A stretch of 64,000 nucleotides of DNA from Bradyrhizobium sp. AZCC 2176. GTDB taxonomy: Bacteria; Pseudomonadota; Alphaproteobacteria; Rhizobiales; Xanthobacteraceae. The position numbers and the translations under genes were made by a program. Of the stretch, positions 16,494 through 24,746 are shown piece by piece (position 1 is the stretch's first letter; each line of letters starts with the position of its first letter). The stretch covers positions 3,871,501 through 3,935,500 of the forward strand of contig NZ_JAZHRX010000001.1 in the NCBI RefSeq assembly GCF_036924645.1, in the 5' to 3' direction. The notes below the pieces were generated by a model, which was given only the letters and a program-made list of their open reading frames with translations, did not search any database and was not told the origin of the DNA.

Positions 16494-16674
16494 GACTTCG
16501 TCGACGGTAGCTATGCGGTCGAGCGTGCCGGTTTCGACCATTCGGTTTTCGTCTACCGCGCGGCGGCACCGAGGCCTGCGTGCCGTTCGGCGAAGGCCCG
16601 GTCAAGCCCGCGGCCCGCGTGAAAGGCAAGTCTGCGGCGGGATCGAGGCGTATCGCAAGCGATCGCGGGGCCAT
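16494..16674 (-). pseudogene. Short-chain dehydrogenase relic, internal fragment
   Basis: The minus-strand frame contains AVDENRMVETGTLDRIATVD, the same SDR segment as in the relic at 15960-16150, preceded by unrelated-looking sequence from 16674. It is too short and truncated to encode a functional enzyme. Confidence 0.5.
16495..16562. repeat. Direct repeat from the SDR relic, copy 2
   Basis: Second copy of the 68-bp unit of 16076-16143, offset by 419 bp, with one 2-3 nt indel and scattered substitutions. Confidence 0.8.
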
Positions 16675-16782
16675 AGCCGGTTGAATCGGCTTTGCAATCC
16701 GGCCGGGCTTCGATCATAAAGGCGCCTGATCTTCAGCCGGCCCATTCGCCATCCGGCGACAATAAAAGAGGGAGCAAGTCTC

Positions 16783-18219
16783 GTGGCATATTCCAATACC
16801 CAATTGTTCATCAACGGCAAATGGCGTCCGAGCCAGTCGGGCAGGACCATCGCCGTGCTCAACCCGGCGACGGAGGAAACCATCGGCACCGTCGCGCATG
16901 CCGATCGCGCCGATCTCGACGAGGCGCTGGAAGCAGCCGCCAAGGGGTTCAAGGTCTGGCGCGCGGTGGCGCCGTTCGAGCGCTGCAGGATCATGCGCAA
17001 GGCGGCCCAAATCATGCGCGAGCGCAATGACGAGATCGCGCCACTACTCACGATGGAGCAGGGCAAGACGCTGGCGGAAGCCAAGATGGAAGCGATGGCC
17101 GCCGCCGACGTCATCGAATGGTTCGCCGAGGAAGCCAAGCGCGCCTATGGACGGGTGATCCCGGCGCGCGGCCCCGGCATCTACCAGATCGCGGTCAAGG
17201 AGCCGGTCGGCCCGGTTGCGGCCTTCACGCCGTGGAATTTCCCGATCAATCAGGTCGTCAGAAAACTCTCCGCAGGCCTTGCGGCCGGCTGCTCGATCAT
17301 CGTCAAGGCGCCGGAGGAAACGCCGGCATCGCCGGCGCAACTGATCAAGGCGTTCGCCGATGCAGGCGTGCCTGATGGCGTGATCAATCTCGTTTACGGC
17401 GTGCCGTCGGAGATTTCGGAATATCTCATTCCGCATCCGGTGATCCGCAAGATCTCCTTCACCGGATCGACCGTCGTGGGCAAGCAGCTCTCCGCGCTGG
17501 CGGGCTTGCACATGAAGCGCGCCACTATGGAGTTGGGCGGCCATGCGCCGGCCATCGTGTTCAAGGACGCCGACGTATCCTCGGCAGCGAAGATTCTGGC
17601 GGCGGCGAAGTATCGCAATGCCGGTCAGGTCTGCATTTCGCCGACCCGCATGCTGGTGCAGGACGACGTGTTCCGTGAGTTCGTCGACAAGTTCGTCGAG
17701 GGCGCGAAGTCGATGAAGGTCGGCAATGGCCTGGATCCGGATTCCAAGATGGGGTCGCTCGCCAATCCGCGCCGCGTCACCGCTATCGAAGGCATGGTGC
17801 AGGATGCCGTAGGCAAGGGCGCCAAGCTCGAGACCGGCGGCGCCCGCGTCGGCAACAAGGGCTACTTCTTCGAGCCGACCGTGGTCAGCGACGTGCCGAA
17901 GGACGCGCGTGCCATGAACGAGGAGCCGTTCGGGCCGCTGGCGCTGATCTCGCGGTTCTCCACCTTCGACGAGGTGGCCGAGGAAGCCAACCGCCTGCCG
18001 TTCGGTCTCGCGTCCTACGCCTTCACCAGTTCGACCAAGACGGCGACCGCGATCGGTGCGGCGATCGAAGCCGGCATGGTCTCGATCAACAGCTTTGGGC
18101 TCGCGCTGCCCGAAGTGCCGTTCGGCGGCGTCAAGGATTCCGGCTACGGTTCGGAGGGCGGCACCGAGGCGATGGACGGATATTTCAACACCAAGTTCAT
18201 CACCCAGACCGGGGTGTGA
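16783..18219 (+). CDS. gabD: NAD(P)-dependent aldehyde dehydrogenase, succinate-semialdehyde dehydrogenase type
   Basis: The 478-residue protein has the standard ALDH layout. The oxyanion Asn is in [11 protein letters not shown], the Rossmann turn in [10 protein letters not shown], the general base Glu in TMELGGHAP and the nucleophile Cys in [11 protein letters not shown]. The family close to GabD oxidises succinate semialdehyde or similar aldehydes to acids. The GTG start at 16783 is preceded by GAGGGAGC. It stands alone, with relics to the left and a convergent gene to the right. Substrate assignment among ALDHs is by overall resemblance only; a glutarate- or malonate-semialdehyde role is possible. 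Confidence 0.75.
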   Translation: MAYSNTQLFINGKWRPSQSGRTIAVLNPATEETIGTVAHADRADLDEALEAAAKGFKVWRAVAPFERCRIMRKAAQIMRERNDEIAPLLTMEQGKTLAEAKMEAMAAADVIEWFAEEAKRAYGRVIPARGPGIYQIAVKEPVGPVAAFTPWNFPINQVVRKLSAGLAAGCSIIVKAPEETPASPAQLIKAFADAGVPDGVINLVYGVPSEISEYLIPHPVIRKISFTGSTVVGKQLSALAGLHMKRATMELGGHAPAIVFKDADVSSAAKILAAAKYRNAGQVCISPTRMLVQDDVFREFVDKFVEGAKSMKVGNGLDPDSKMGSLANPRRVTAIEGMVQDAVGKGAKLETGGARVGNKGYFFEPTVVSDVPKDARAMNEEPFGPLALISRFSTFDEVAEEANRLPFGLASYAFTSSTKTATAIGAAIEAGMVSINSFGLALPEVPFGGVKDSGYGSEGGTEAMDGYFNTKFITQTGV

Positions 18220-18270
18220 GCCAGATTGCGAAGCCAACGCGGTTGGTTTCGCTGATGTGACATGGTCCGG

Positions 18271-18285
18271 CGCTCCACCGGAGCG
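18271..18285. terminator. Small hairpin between convergent genes
   Basis: CGCTCC-ACC-GGAGCG forms a 6-bp stem between the convergent gabD and kinase/phosphatase genes. No U-run follows, so termination activity is uncertain. Confidence 0.3.
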
Positions 18286-18290
18286 TCGGG

Positions 18291-20009
18291 CTAATGTCGC
18301 ACCGACCATGCCAGAAGCAGGATGACGAGCACGATCAGGCCTGCGGACAGGCTCTTCCAGAAGACGAGCGGATCGCGCTCGTAGAGCGAGCGCCGTGATG
18401 CGACGGCCGGCTTCGCCCACATCGCGCCGTTCTCGAGCTCGTGCGAGAACTCGATGACATCGCCGTAGCGTTGCGCCGGATCGACGTTGAGCGCCTTGCC
18501 GATCACCGCGTCCAGCCAGGCCGGCAGGTCGGGGCGATGGCGGGCGAGGGAGGCGGGCTTGCCGAAGCGGGGCCGCGAGAATGGCTCGATCTCGCCATAA
18601 GGGTAGGCGGCGGTGAACATCCGGTACACGGTGACGCCGAGCGCATAGAGATCGGAGAACTCGTCGCCGGGCCGGCCGCCGAACAGCTCCGGCGCCATGT
18701 AGCTCGCCGTGCCCGGAATATCCTCGGCCGGAAAGTCCTCGAGCAGCGGAACGCGGGCGACGCCGAGGTCGACCAGCCGCAATCCGCCGGCCTTCAGCAG
18801 GATGACGTTGTCGGGCTTGATGTCGCGATGGATGATGCCGGCACGATGCAGGGTGGCGACCGCGCGCGCAAGCTTGGTCGCGATCCCGATGCCTTCAGCC
18901 AGCGAAAGCTGCGGCGAGCGGTTGAGCCGCTGTTCCAGCGTCTCGCCTTCGTAGAGCGGCATCACCGAGTAGAGGCGGGTTTGCCGTTCGGCAGGCAGTT
19001 CGACGATTTCTCCGATCCACAGGCTTCGCACGCGCGCCGCGACCCATGCCTCGCGGACGAAGGCGAGGCGGTAGGAGCCCTCGCTGGCCACGCGCGGATG
19101 CGGAAACTTCAGCACGAGCTCGCGGCCCTGCCGCTTGTCGATCGCCTTGAACAGCCGGCTGTAGCGACCGTCAGACAATATTTCGCCGAGCGTGAAGTCG
19201 TCGATGACGTCGCCGGTTTCGGGCAAATCCAGGATCGGAAGCGTTGCGATCGAGTGGGTGAGTTCGTCGCGGTCGGCGGGCGGCAGGTCGACGACGTCGA
19301 GCACCAAAGCGGTCATGTTATCGCTGGAGCCGGCATCGAGCGCCGCGTCGACCAGTGCGCGCGCCGATTCTTCCGGCGAGGTGCGCTCGCTCAACAATAG
19401 CTGCAGACGGTGATCGGCCAGCACGCCATGAACGCCGTCGCTGCAGATCAGGAGCCTGTCGTGCTGCCGCAATCCGACAGTCGCGTAATCGAAGCGGGCA
19501 AAATCCTCGAAGCCGATGGCGCGGTTGAGCAGATGCGCGAGATCGCCGCGGCCTGCGATGTGGTCCGTGGTCAGCCGCTCCAGGCGCCCCTCGCTCAGGC
19601 GATAGGCGCGGGTGTCGCCGATGTGAATGATGTGGCACATCCGCCGCGACAGGATGATCGAGGAGAAGGCGCAGCTCATGCCGCTGAGCAGGGGATCGGT
19701 GCGGCCTTGCGTATAGATCCAACTATTGGCGGCTTCCAGCGAACGCGATGCCCGGCGACGCACGCCGAGCGTTTCGGGTAGGGAATAATAGGCGTCGATG
19801 AAACAACGCACCGCGAGCTCCGCGGCTTCGCGCCCGCCCTTGTGTCCGCCGACGCCGTCGGCAACTGCGGCGACGATGTCACGGTTGCTCCCGCCGGACC
19901 GGCCGAGGCAGGTCCCGACGTAATCCTCATTGCCGGAGCGCTTGCCGGTCTCGCTGACGAAGCCGACGCGAACCCCGAGATTTCGTTGCGAACCGATCGT
20001 CACCCGCAA
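18291..20009 (-). CDS. Bifunctional PP2C phosphatase / Ser-Thr protein kinase, membrane-anchored
   Basis: The 572-residue protein begins with a complete PP2C domain (about residues 10-240) holding GNEDYV, VADGVGGHKGG, GDTRAYRL, ICSDGVHG and GSSDNMTAL. A Hanks-type kinase domain follows (about 270-520): a Lys in ELVLKFPHP, catalytic HRDIKPDNVILL, DLG in place of DFG, and ASYMAPELF. The glycine loop is poor (LSDGRYSRLF). A single C-terminal membrane segment (AGLIVLVILLLAWS) would anchor it with both catalytic domains in the cytoplasm. It starts 27 bp after the nitrate transporter gene on the same strand, implying cotranscription and a role in nitrate uptake or assimilation control. Targets are unknown. 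Confidence 0.88.
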   Translation of the reverse strand: MRVTIGSQRNLGVRVGFVSETGKRSGNEDYVGTCLGRSGGSNRDIVAAVADGVGGHKGGREAAELAVRCFIDAYYSLPETLGVRRRASRSLEAANSWIYTQGRTDPLLSGMSCAFSSIILSRRMCHIIHIGDTRAYRLSEGRLERLTTDHIAGRGDLAHLLNRAIGFEDFARFDYATVGLRQHDRLLICSDGVHGVLADHRLQLLLSERTSPEESARALVDAALDAGSSDNMTALVLDVVDLPPADRDELTHSIATLPILDLPETGDVIDDFTLGEILSDGRYSRLFKAIDKRQGRELVLKFPHPRVASEGSYRLAFVREAWVAARVRSLWIGEIVELPAERQTRLYSVMPLYEGETLEQRLNRSPQLSLAEGIGIATKLARAVATLHRAGIIHRDIKPDNVILLKAGGLRLVDLGVARVPLLEDFPAEDIPGTASYMAPELFGGRPGDEFSDLYALGVTVYRMFTAAYPYGEIEPFSRPRFGKPASLARHRPDLPAWLDAVIGKALNVDPAQRYGDVIEFSHELENGAMWAKPAVASRRSLYERDPLVFWKSLSAGLIVLVILLLAWSVRH

Positions 20010-20036
20010 GACCTGCCGAGGTTGCAGCGCCGGTCG

Positions 20037-21296
20037 TTAGACCCGCGCTCCCGATGCGGCGCCCCAGGTGGTGCGCCAGCGCACCTTGACCATGGCAAGT
20101 CCGAGGAACCCAAGCAACGCCAGCAGGCCGAAAAACACGAAGCCCGCACCAAACCCGCCGGTCATTCCCTTGGCGATGCCGAGCGCCTTGGCCAGGAAGA
20201 AGCCGCCGATGCCGCCGGCGCAGCCGACCATGCCGGTCATCAGGCCGATCTCCTGACGGAAGCGGAGTGGAATGAGCTGGAACACGGCGCCATTGCCCAT
20301 GCCGAGCGCGAGGACGCCGATGGAGAACAGCAACACCGAGATCCAGGCGATCCGCGGCATCTCGGTGAGCGCCCAGCCCGCAGGCGCAGGCGCGGCCGGC
20401 CCTTCCGGCATGAAGGCGATGACGAGATATGCCGCCACGACGACGCCAAAAAACATCGACAATGAGCGAATGCCGCCGATGCGGTCGGCGATCAGTCCGC
20501 CGACCGGGCGGAAACCCGAACCGAAAGCGACGATCAAGGAAACCAGCAATCCCGCCGCGACGCCTGACACGTGATATTGCACCGAGAAATACAACGGCAG
20601 CGCGTTGGCCAGTCCGACAAAGCCGCCGAAGGTGATGAAGTAGAAGAACATGAACCAGCGGCTGTCGGGATCGCGCAGCAAAGCACCGTAAGCCTTCAGC
20701 GAAACCGGTTTGCGCTCTCCGGGCGCATCCTTGGCGGCGTAGGCGTAGTAGGCGAGGATCAGCAACATCGGAACGAGCAGCACGCCGAACACGGCCTGCC
20801 AGCCCCAATGTTCGGCGATCGACGGTGCGAACATCGTGTCGAGCACAACACCCATATTGCCGGCGCCGGCGATTCCCATCACCACGCCCTGATATTGCGG
20901 CGGATACCATCGGCTTGCCTGCGGCAGCGCGACCGCGAACGAGGCGCCTCCGATACCGAGCGCGAGACCGAAGATCTCCACCGACAGCTTGCTCGGAAGG
21001 CCGAAGTAGCAAACCCACGCGGTCGCGGCGATGACGACGATTTGCGCGACAATTCCGGTCCGCTTGGCACCGTACAGATCGGCGAGAAGGCCCATCGGAA
21101 CCCGCAGCAACGCGCCGGCCAGAACCGGGATGGCGACAAGCGTGAACTTCTCGTCAACGGCGAGGTTCATGTCGCGCACGATGTAGACGATCAGCGGACC
21201 GAGCGCGACCCAGGCCATGAAGCTGATGTCGAAATAGAGGAAGGCGGCGAGCAGCGTGGGCCAGTGGCCAGCCTTCTTGAATTCAGCAAACTTCAT
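20037..21296 (-). CDS. Nitrate/nitrite MFS transporter (NarK/NasA type)
   Basis: The start at ATG 21296 gives 419 residues with about 12 membrane segments. The first is LLAAFLYFDISFMAWVALGP. The nitrate-porter signatures are GGASFAVALPQASRWYPP followed by GIAGAGNMGVV in TM5, and GFGAGFVFFG late in the protein. It should import nitrate, or exchange nitrate for nitrite. The divergent neighbours are the assimilatory nitrite and nitrate reductases, and the downstream neighbour is the kinase/phosphatase. A sigma-54-type promoter lies 125 bp upstream, and its 5' leader contains a hexaloop hairpin. The frame extends further upstream without family similarity. Confidence 0.9.
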   Translation of the reverse strand: MKFAEFKKAGHWPTLLAAFLYFDISFMAWVALGPLIVYIVRDMNLAVDEKFTLVAIPVLAGALLRVPMGLLADLYGAKRTGIVAQIVVIAATAWVCYFGLPSKLSVEIFGLALGIGGASFAVALPQASRWYPPQYQGVVMGIAGAGNMGVVLDTMFAPSIAEHWGWQAVFGVLLVPMLLILAYYAYAAKDAPGERKPVSLKAYGALLRDPDSRWFMFFYFITFGGFVGLANALPLYFSVQYHVSGVAAGLLVSLIVAFGSGFRPVGGLIADRIGGIRSLSMFFGVVVAAYLVIAFMPEGPAAPAPAGWALTEMPRIAWISVLLFSIGVLALGMGNGAVFQLIPLRFRQEIGLMTGMVGCAGGIGGFFLAKALGIAKGMTGGFGAGFVFFGLLALLGFLGLAMVKVRWRTTWGAASGARV

Positions 21297-21382
21297 CGAG
21301 CAGCCTCGAGCATCGGCGCGTGACACCGCGCAAGCGCGGCGATCTCGGCACAAAGAGATGGATTTTTTGAAAGCGAGAGGTC

Positions 21383-21398
21383 GTCTCGTCGTTGAGAC
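21383..21398 (-). promoter_or_regulatory. Leader hairpin of the nitrate transporter mRNA, hexaloop AACGAC
   Basis: On the minus strand GTCTC-AACGAC-GAGAC forms a 5-bp stem with a 6-nt loop having A at position 1 and G at position 4. It lies about 12 nt after the predicted sigma-54 start. ANTAR regulators such as NasT recognise such loops, usually in tandem; no convincing second hairpin is seen here. Confidence 0.4.
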
Positions 21399-21420
21399 AC
21401 ACACTCCGTGCCGTAACGTC

Positions 21421-21436
21421 AGCAATTCGTGTGCCA
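21421..21436 (-). promoter_or_regulatory. Sigma-54 (-24/-12) promoter of the nitrate transporter gene
   Basis: The minus strand reads TGGCACACGAATTGCT, with the invariant GG and GC separated by 10 bp and 15 of 16 positions fitting the sigma-54 consensus. A start near 21410 would give a ~114-nt leader. Confidence 0.75.
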
Positions 21437-21716
21437 GAAAAGCGAGCGCGCCACTTTGCCTGTATTTGCAGGGCCTTGCTGCGCGTTGATAACCAGCCTC
21501 GAACGCGCTCGCTGCTCCGTTTGTTGGCAAAAACAGCCGTTCGAACGTGCAGTGTGGTGTTTTATTATGCGGTGCTGGCTATTGGCGGAAAAATGCGCCT
21601 GAAAAGCCGCTTGTCGGTGTCGTGCTATTTCCGCGGGCAAATTGACGCCGGGTCATGGTTAAACATTCGTGTTGTGCACAATGGATAGCCCGAGAGGGTG
21701 ATTTTTTGGGCATTCA

Positions 21717-21732
21717 TGCACGCGCCGGTGCA
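21717..21732. promoter_or_regulatory. Candidate NtrC-type enhancer site
   Basis: TGCACGCGCCGGTGCA has TGCAC/GTGCA arms, as in NtrC sites (TGCACC-N5-GGTGCA). The spacing is one base shorter than the classical site. It sits about 52 bp upstream of the nirB -24 element. Confidence 0.4.
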
Positions 21733-21783
21733 GCCAATGAAAGATTCATCGTGCGTTGCGCCCGAAAAACTACGGGACTGGCG

Positions 21784-21800
21784 TTGGCACGTGTCTTGAA
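21784..21800 (+). promoter_or_regulatory. Sigma-54 (-24/-12) promoter of nirB
   Basis: TTGGCACGTGTCTTGAA matches the sigma-54 consensus TTGGCACRNNNYTTGCW except for the final C. Transcription would begin near 21811, about 130 nt before the nirB start. Confidence 0.7.
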
Positions 21801-21815
21801 TACAGAAAATCATCG

Positions 21816-21853
21816 ATCGTCATAGTCGACGATTATCTGCCCGCCGATGGGCA
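21816..21853 (+). promoter_or_regulatory. Tandem hexaloop hairpins in the nirB leader (candidate ANTAR/NasT RNA motif)
   Basis: Hairpin 1 (21816-21833) has a 6-bp stem ATCGTC/GACGAT and the loop ATAGTC. Hairpin 2 (21838-21853... pairing TGCCC/GGGCA) has the loop GCCGAT. They are 4 nt apart at the very 5' end of the predicted transcript. The ANTAR-binding motif is two such hairpins with A1 and G4 in each 6-nt loop; loop 1 fits both positions and loop 2 fits only G4. No U-run terminator follows. Confidence 0.45.
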
Positions 21854-21942
21854 CTCCCAATCATTCGATATTTCTTGCCAATCGACGATGCAGAACTGCG
21901 TCGCCGAGTGAGACCATCGGAACCCGGATTAGAAGGCAGAGC

Positions 21943-24402
21943 ATGCTCGAGAAAATAAACAAGCAAAAGTTGGTGGTGATCGGCAACGGTATGGCCGGCA
22001 TCCGCACGGTAGAAGTGCTGCTGGATCGTGCCCCCGACCTTTATGACATCACCGTCTTCGGTTCCGAGCCCTACGGCAACTACAACCGGATTCTGCTGTC
22101 GCCCGTGCTCGCCGGCGAGAAGACGGTCAATGACATCATGCTCAACACGGAGCAGTGGTACGAGGATAACGGGATCACGCTGCGCAAGGGCGAAATGATC
22201 GAGATGATCGATCGGCGTACCTGCGAAGTCGTCACCGCGGAAGGCGCGCGGGTGCCTTACGATCGCCTGCTGATCGCTACCGGCTCGAACCCGATCATGT
22301 TGCCGCTTCCGGGCAAGGACCTTCCGGGCGTCATCGGCTTTCGCGATATTCAGGACGTCGAGCGCATGGTTCAGGCCTCGACGAGCTACAAGAACGCCGT
22401 TGTGATCGGCGGCGGTCTGCTCGGCCTCGAAGCCGCCAACGGATTGATGAAGCGCGGCATGAACGTCACCGTCGTGCATCTGCTCGATACGTTGATGGAG
22501 CGCCAGCTCGATCAGGTCGCGGGCGGATTGCTGCGCAAGTCGCTGGAAGAGCGCGGCATGGTATTCAAGATGCCCGCGCAGACGGAAGCGATCCTGGGTG
22601 AGGACCGCGTGACCGGCGTGCGCTTCGCCGACGGCGAGGAACTCCCCGCCGATCTGGTCGTGATGGCGGTCGGCATCCGTCCGAATGTCGAGCTGGCGCG
22701 CAAGGCAGGGCTCTACTGCGAGCGCGGCATCGTCGTCTCCGACACCATGCAGACCTATGACGGGCGCATCTATGCGGTCGGCGAATGCGTGCAGCATCGT
22801 CGCCAGACCTACGGTCTGGTGGCTCCCCTGTTCGACCAGGCCAAGGTTTGCGCCAACCACCTCGCCATGAAGGGCTTTGCCACCTATGACGGTTCGGTCG
22901 TTTCGACCAAATTGAAGGTGACCGGGATCGACCTGTTCTCCGCCGGCGACTTCGCGCCGGGTGCGGACAAGGAAGAGATCGTCATGCAGGACGCTTCCCG
23001 CGGCGTCTACAAGCGGATCATTCTGCGCGACAAGAAAATTGTCGGCGCTGTGCTCTATGGCGATACCATCGACGGCCCATGGTACTTCCAGCATCTGCGC
23101 GACGGTACCGACGTTTCGCAAATGCGCGAGCGGCTGGTGTTCGGCGCCGCCAATCTCGGCGACGGCGGCCACAGCGGCAAGAACTCGGTCGCCGCCATGA
23201 GCGACGACGCGGAAATCTGCGGATGCAACGGCGTCTGCAAGGGCACGATCGTCAAGGCGATCAGCGAAAAGAAGCTGTTCACGATCGACGACGTGCGCGC
23301 CCACACCAAGGCATCGTCGTCCTGCGGCTCCTGTACCGGCCTGGTCGAGCAGGTTCTCGCCTTTACGCTCGGCGGCGACTATTCGGCGGCCCCGAAGGTC
23401 AAGCCGATGTGCGCGTGCACCGATCACAGCCATGACGACGCGCGCCGTGTCATCATCGAGAACTCATTGAAGACCATCCCCGATGTCATGAGGTTCATGG
23501 ACTGGAAGACGCCGAACGGGTGCCATTCCTGCCGGCCTGCGCTGAACTATTACCTGCTCGCCACCTGGCCCGGCGAGTATCGGGACGATCAGCAGTCGCG
23601 CTACATCAACGAACGCGTTCACGCCAATATCCAGAAGGATGGGACGTATTCGGTCGTGCCCCGGATGTGGGGCGGCGTCACGACGCCGGATGAATTGCGC
23701 GCCATCGCCGATGTTGCGGACAAGTTCAAGATTCCGACCGTCAAGGTGACCGGTGGACAGCGCATCGATCTTCTCGGCGTGAAGAAGGAGGATCTGCCCG
23801 CGGTCTGGGCCGACCTCAATAATGCGGGGATGGTGTCCGGCCACGCCTATGCCAAGGGCCTGCGCACGGTGAAGACCTGTGTCGGTTCGGAATGGTGCCG
23901 TTTCGGCACGCAGGATTCGACCGGTCTCGGGATCAAGATCGAAAAGTTCATGTGGGGCTCGTGGACGCCGGCCAAGGTGAAACTTGCGGTGTCCGGTTGT
24001 CCGCGCAACTGCGCGGAAGCAACCTGCAAGGATGTCGGCGTCGTCTGCGTCGATTCCGGGTTCGAGATTCATTTTGCCGGCGCCGCCGGTCTTCACATCA
24101 AGGGGACCGAGTTCCTGACCAAGGTCGCGACCGAAGAGGAGACGCTCGAAATCATCGCCGCATTGACCCAGCTTTATCGCGAGCAGGGCTGGTATCTGGA
24201 GCGCATGTACAAGTGGTGCGATCGGATCGGTCTCGATGCGATCCGCAAGCAGGTGGTCGAAGACGTCGTCAACCGCAAGGCGCTGTTTGGCCGCTTCGCC
24301 CATTCGCAGCAATTCTCGCAGAGCGATCCGTGGGCGGCGCGCGCCCAGCGCGGCGTTGACCGCAACGAATTCACCCCGCTGGCGGAGCTGGAACTCGCAT
24401 GA
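21943..24402 (+). CDS. nirB: Assimilatory nitrite reductase large subunit NirB
   Basis: The 819-residue enzyme reduces nitrite to ammonium with NAD(P)H. It has an FAD-binding GNGMAG (about residues 14-19), an NAD-binding GGGLLGLEAA and a BFD-like [2Fe-2S] domain (CGCNGVCKG ... CGSCTGLV). The C-terminal sulfite/nitrite reductase domain carries the siroheme-[4Fe-4S] cysteines C646, C652, C686 and C690 (TCVGSEWC and GCPRNC). ATG 21943 is preceded by AGAAGG; upstream starts lack family similarity. The stop overlaps the nirD ATG as ATGA. Control by sigma-54 and possibly an RNA leader is suggested by the upstream region. Confidence 0.96.
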   Translation: MLEKINKQKLVVIGNGMAGIRTVEVLLDRAPDLYDITVFGSEPYGNYNRILLSPVLAGEKTVNDIMLNTEQWYEDNGITLRKGEMIEMIDRRTCEVVTAEGARVPYDRLLIATGSNPIMLPLPGKDLPGVIGFRDIQDVERMVQASTSYKNAVVIGGGLLGLEAANGLMKRGMNVTVVHLLDTLMERQLDQVAGGLLRKSLEERGMVFKMPAQTEAILGEDRVTGVRFADGEELPADLVVMAVGIRPNVELARKAGLYCERGIVVSDTMQTYDGRIYAVGECVQHRRQTYGLVAPLFDQAKVCANHLAMKGFATYDGSVVSTKLKVTGIDLFSAGDFAPGADKEEIVMQDASRGVYKRIILRDKKIVGAVLYGDTIDGPWYFQHLRDGTDVSQMRERLVFGAANLGDGGHSGKNSVAAMSDDAEICGCNGVCKGTIVKAISEKKLFTIDDVRAHTKASSSCGSCTGLVEQVLAFTLGGDYSAAPKVKPMCACTDHSHDDARRVIIENSLKTIPDVMRFMDWKTPNGCHSCRPALNYYLLATWPGEYRDDQQSRYINERVHANIQKDGTYSVVPRMWGGVTTPDELRAIADVADKFKIPTVKVTGGQRIDLLGVKKEDLPAVWADLNNAGMVSGHAYAKGLRTVKTCVGSEWCRFGTQDSTGLGIKIEKFMWGSWTPAKVKLAVSGCPRNCAEATCKDVGVVCVDSGFEIHFAGAAGLHIKGTEFLTKVATEEETLEIIAALTQLYREQGWYLERMYKWCDRIGLDAIRKQVVEDVVNRKALFGRFAHSQQFSQSDPWAARAQRGVDRNEFTPLAELELA

Positions 24403-24734
24403 GCACCTGGATTGAAATCGGGGCGCTGAACGATATCCCCGTTCTCGGTTCGCGCGTCGTGCGAACGGCGTCCGGAGACATCGCGGTGTTCCGGACCGCC
24501 GATGACGAAGTGTTCGCGCTCGACGATCGCTGTCCGCACAAGGGCGGACCGCTGTCGCAAGGCATCGTCCACAACAAGCGCGTCACCTGTCCGCTGCACA
24601 ATTTCGTCATTGAGCTCAAGAGCGGTACGGCGGTCGCGCCGGATGAGGGATGTACGCGCGCGCATCCGACCAAGGTGGAGAATGACATCGTCTGGCTTTG
24701 CGTCCAGACGGCGGCGGCCGTGCCCGCCGAGTGA
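24399..24734 (+). CDS. nirD: Nitrite reductase small subunit NirD (Rieske type)
   Basis: The 111-residue protein is a single Rieske-fold domain with both ligand pairs, CPHKGG and CPLHNF, so it may bind a [2Fe-2S] cluster. Many NirD proteins lack these ligands, so this member is of the cluster-retaining kind. It partners NirB. The ATG overlaps the nirB stop by 4 bp, and the nitrate reductase gene starts 12 bp after its stop. Confidence 0.93.
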   Translation: MSTWIEIGALNDIPVLGSRVVRTASGDIAVFRTADDEVFALDDRCPHKGGPLSQGIVHNKRVTCPLHNFVIELKSGTAVAPDEGCTRAHPTKVENDIVWLCVQTAAAVPAE

Positions 24735-24746
24735 GGGTGATCGCCC

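Larger units (their letters stand above)
21297..21942. other. Divergent control region between narK-type and nirB genes
   Basis: The 646-bp region has no coding capacity that I trust. It carries a sigma-54-type element on each strand, a GCAC/GTGC palindrome and leader hairpins for both transcripts, all listed separately. The middle (about 21480-21660) is relatively AT-rich and otherwise featureless. Confidence 0.7.

Noticed and set aside
21881..21903. Third hairpin in the nirB leader as an intrinsic terminator
   Set aside because: The CGACG/CGTCG stem is short, its inner pairing leaves too small a loop, and no U-run follows.
21820..23433. 537-codon minus-strand frame opposite nirB
   Set aside because: Antisense shadow with no recognisable domain; it would also cover the nirB leader.
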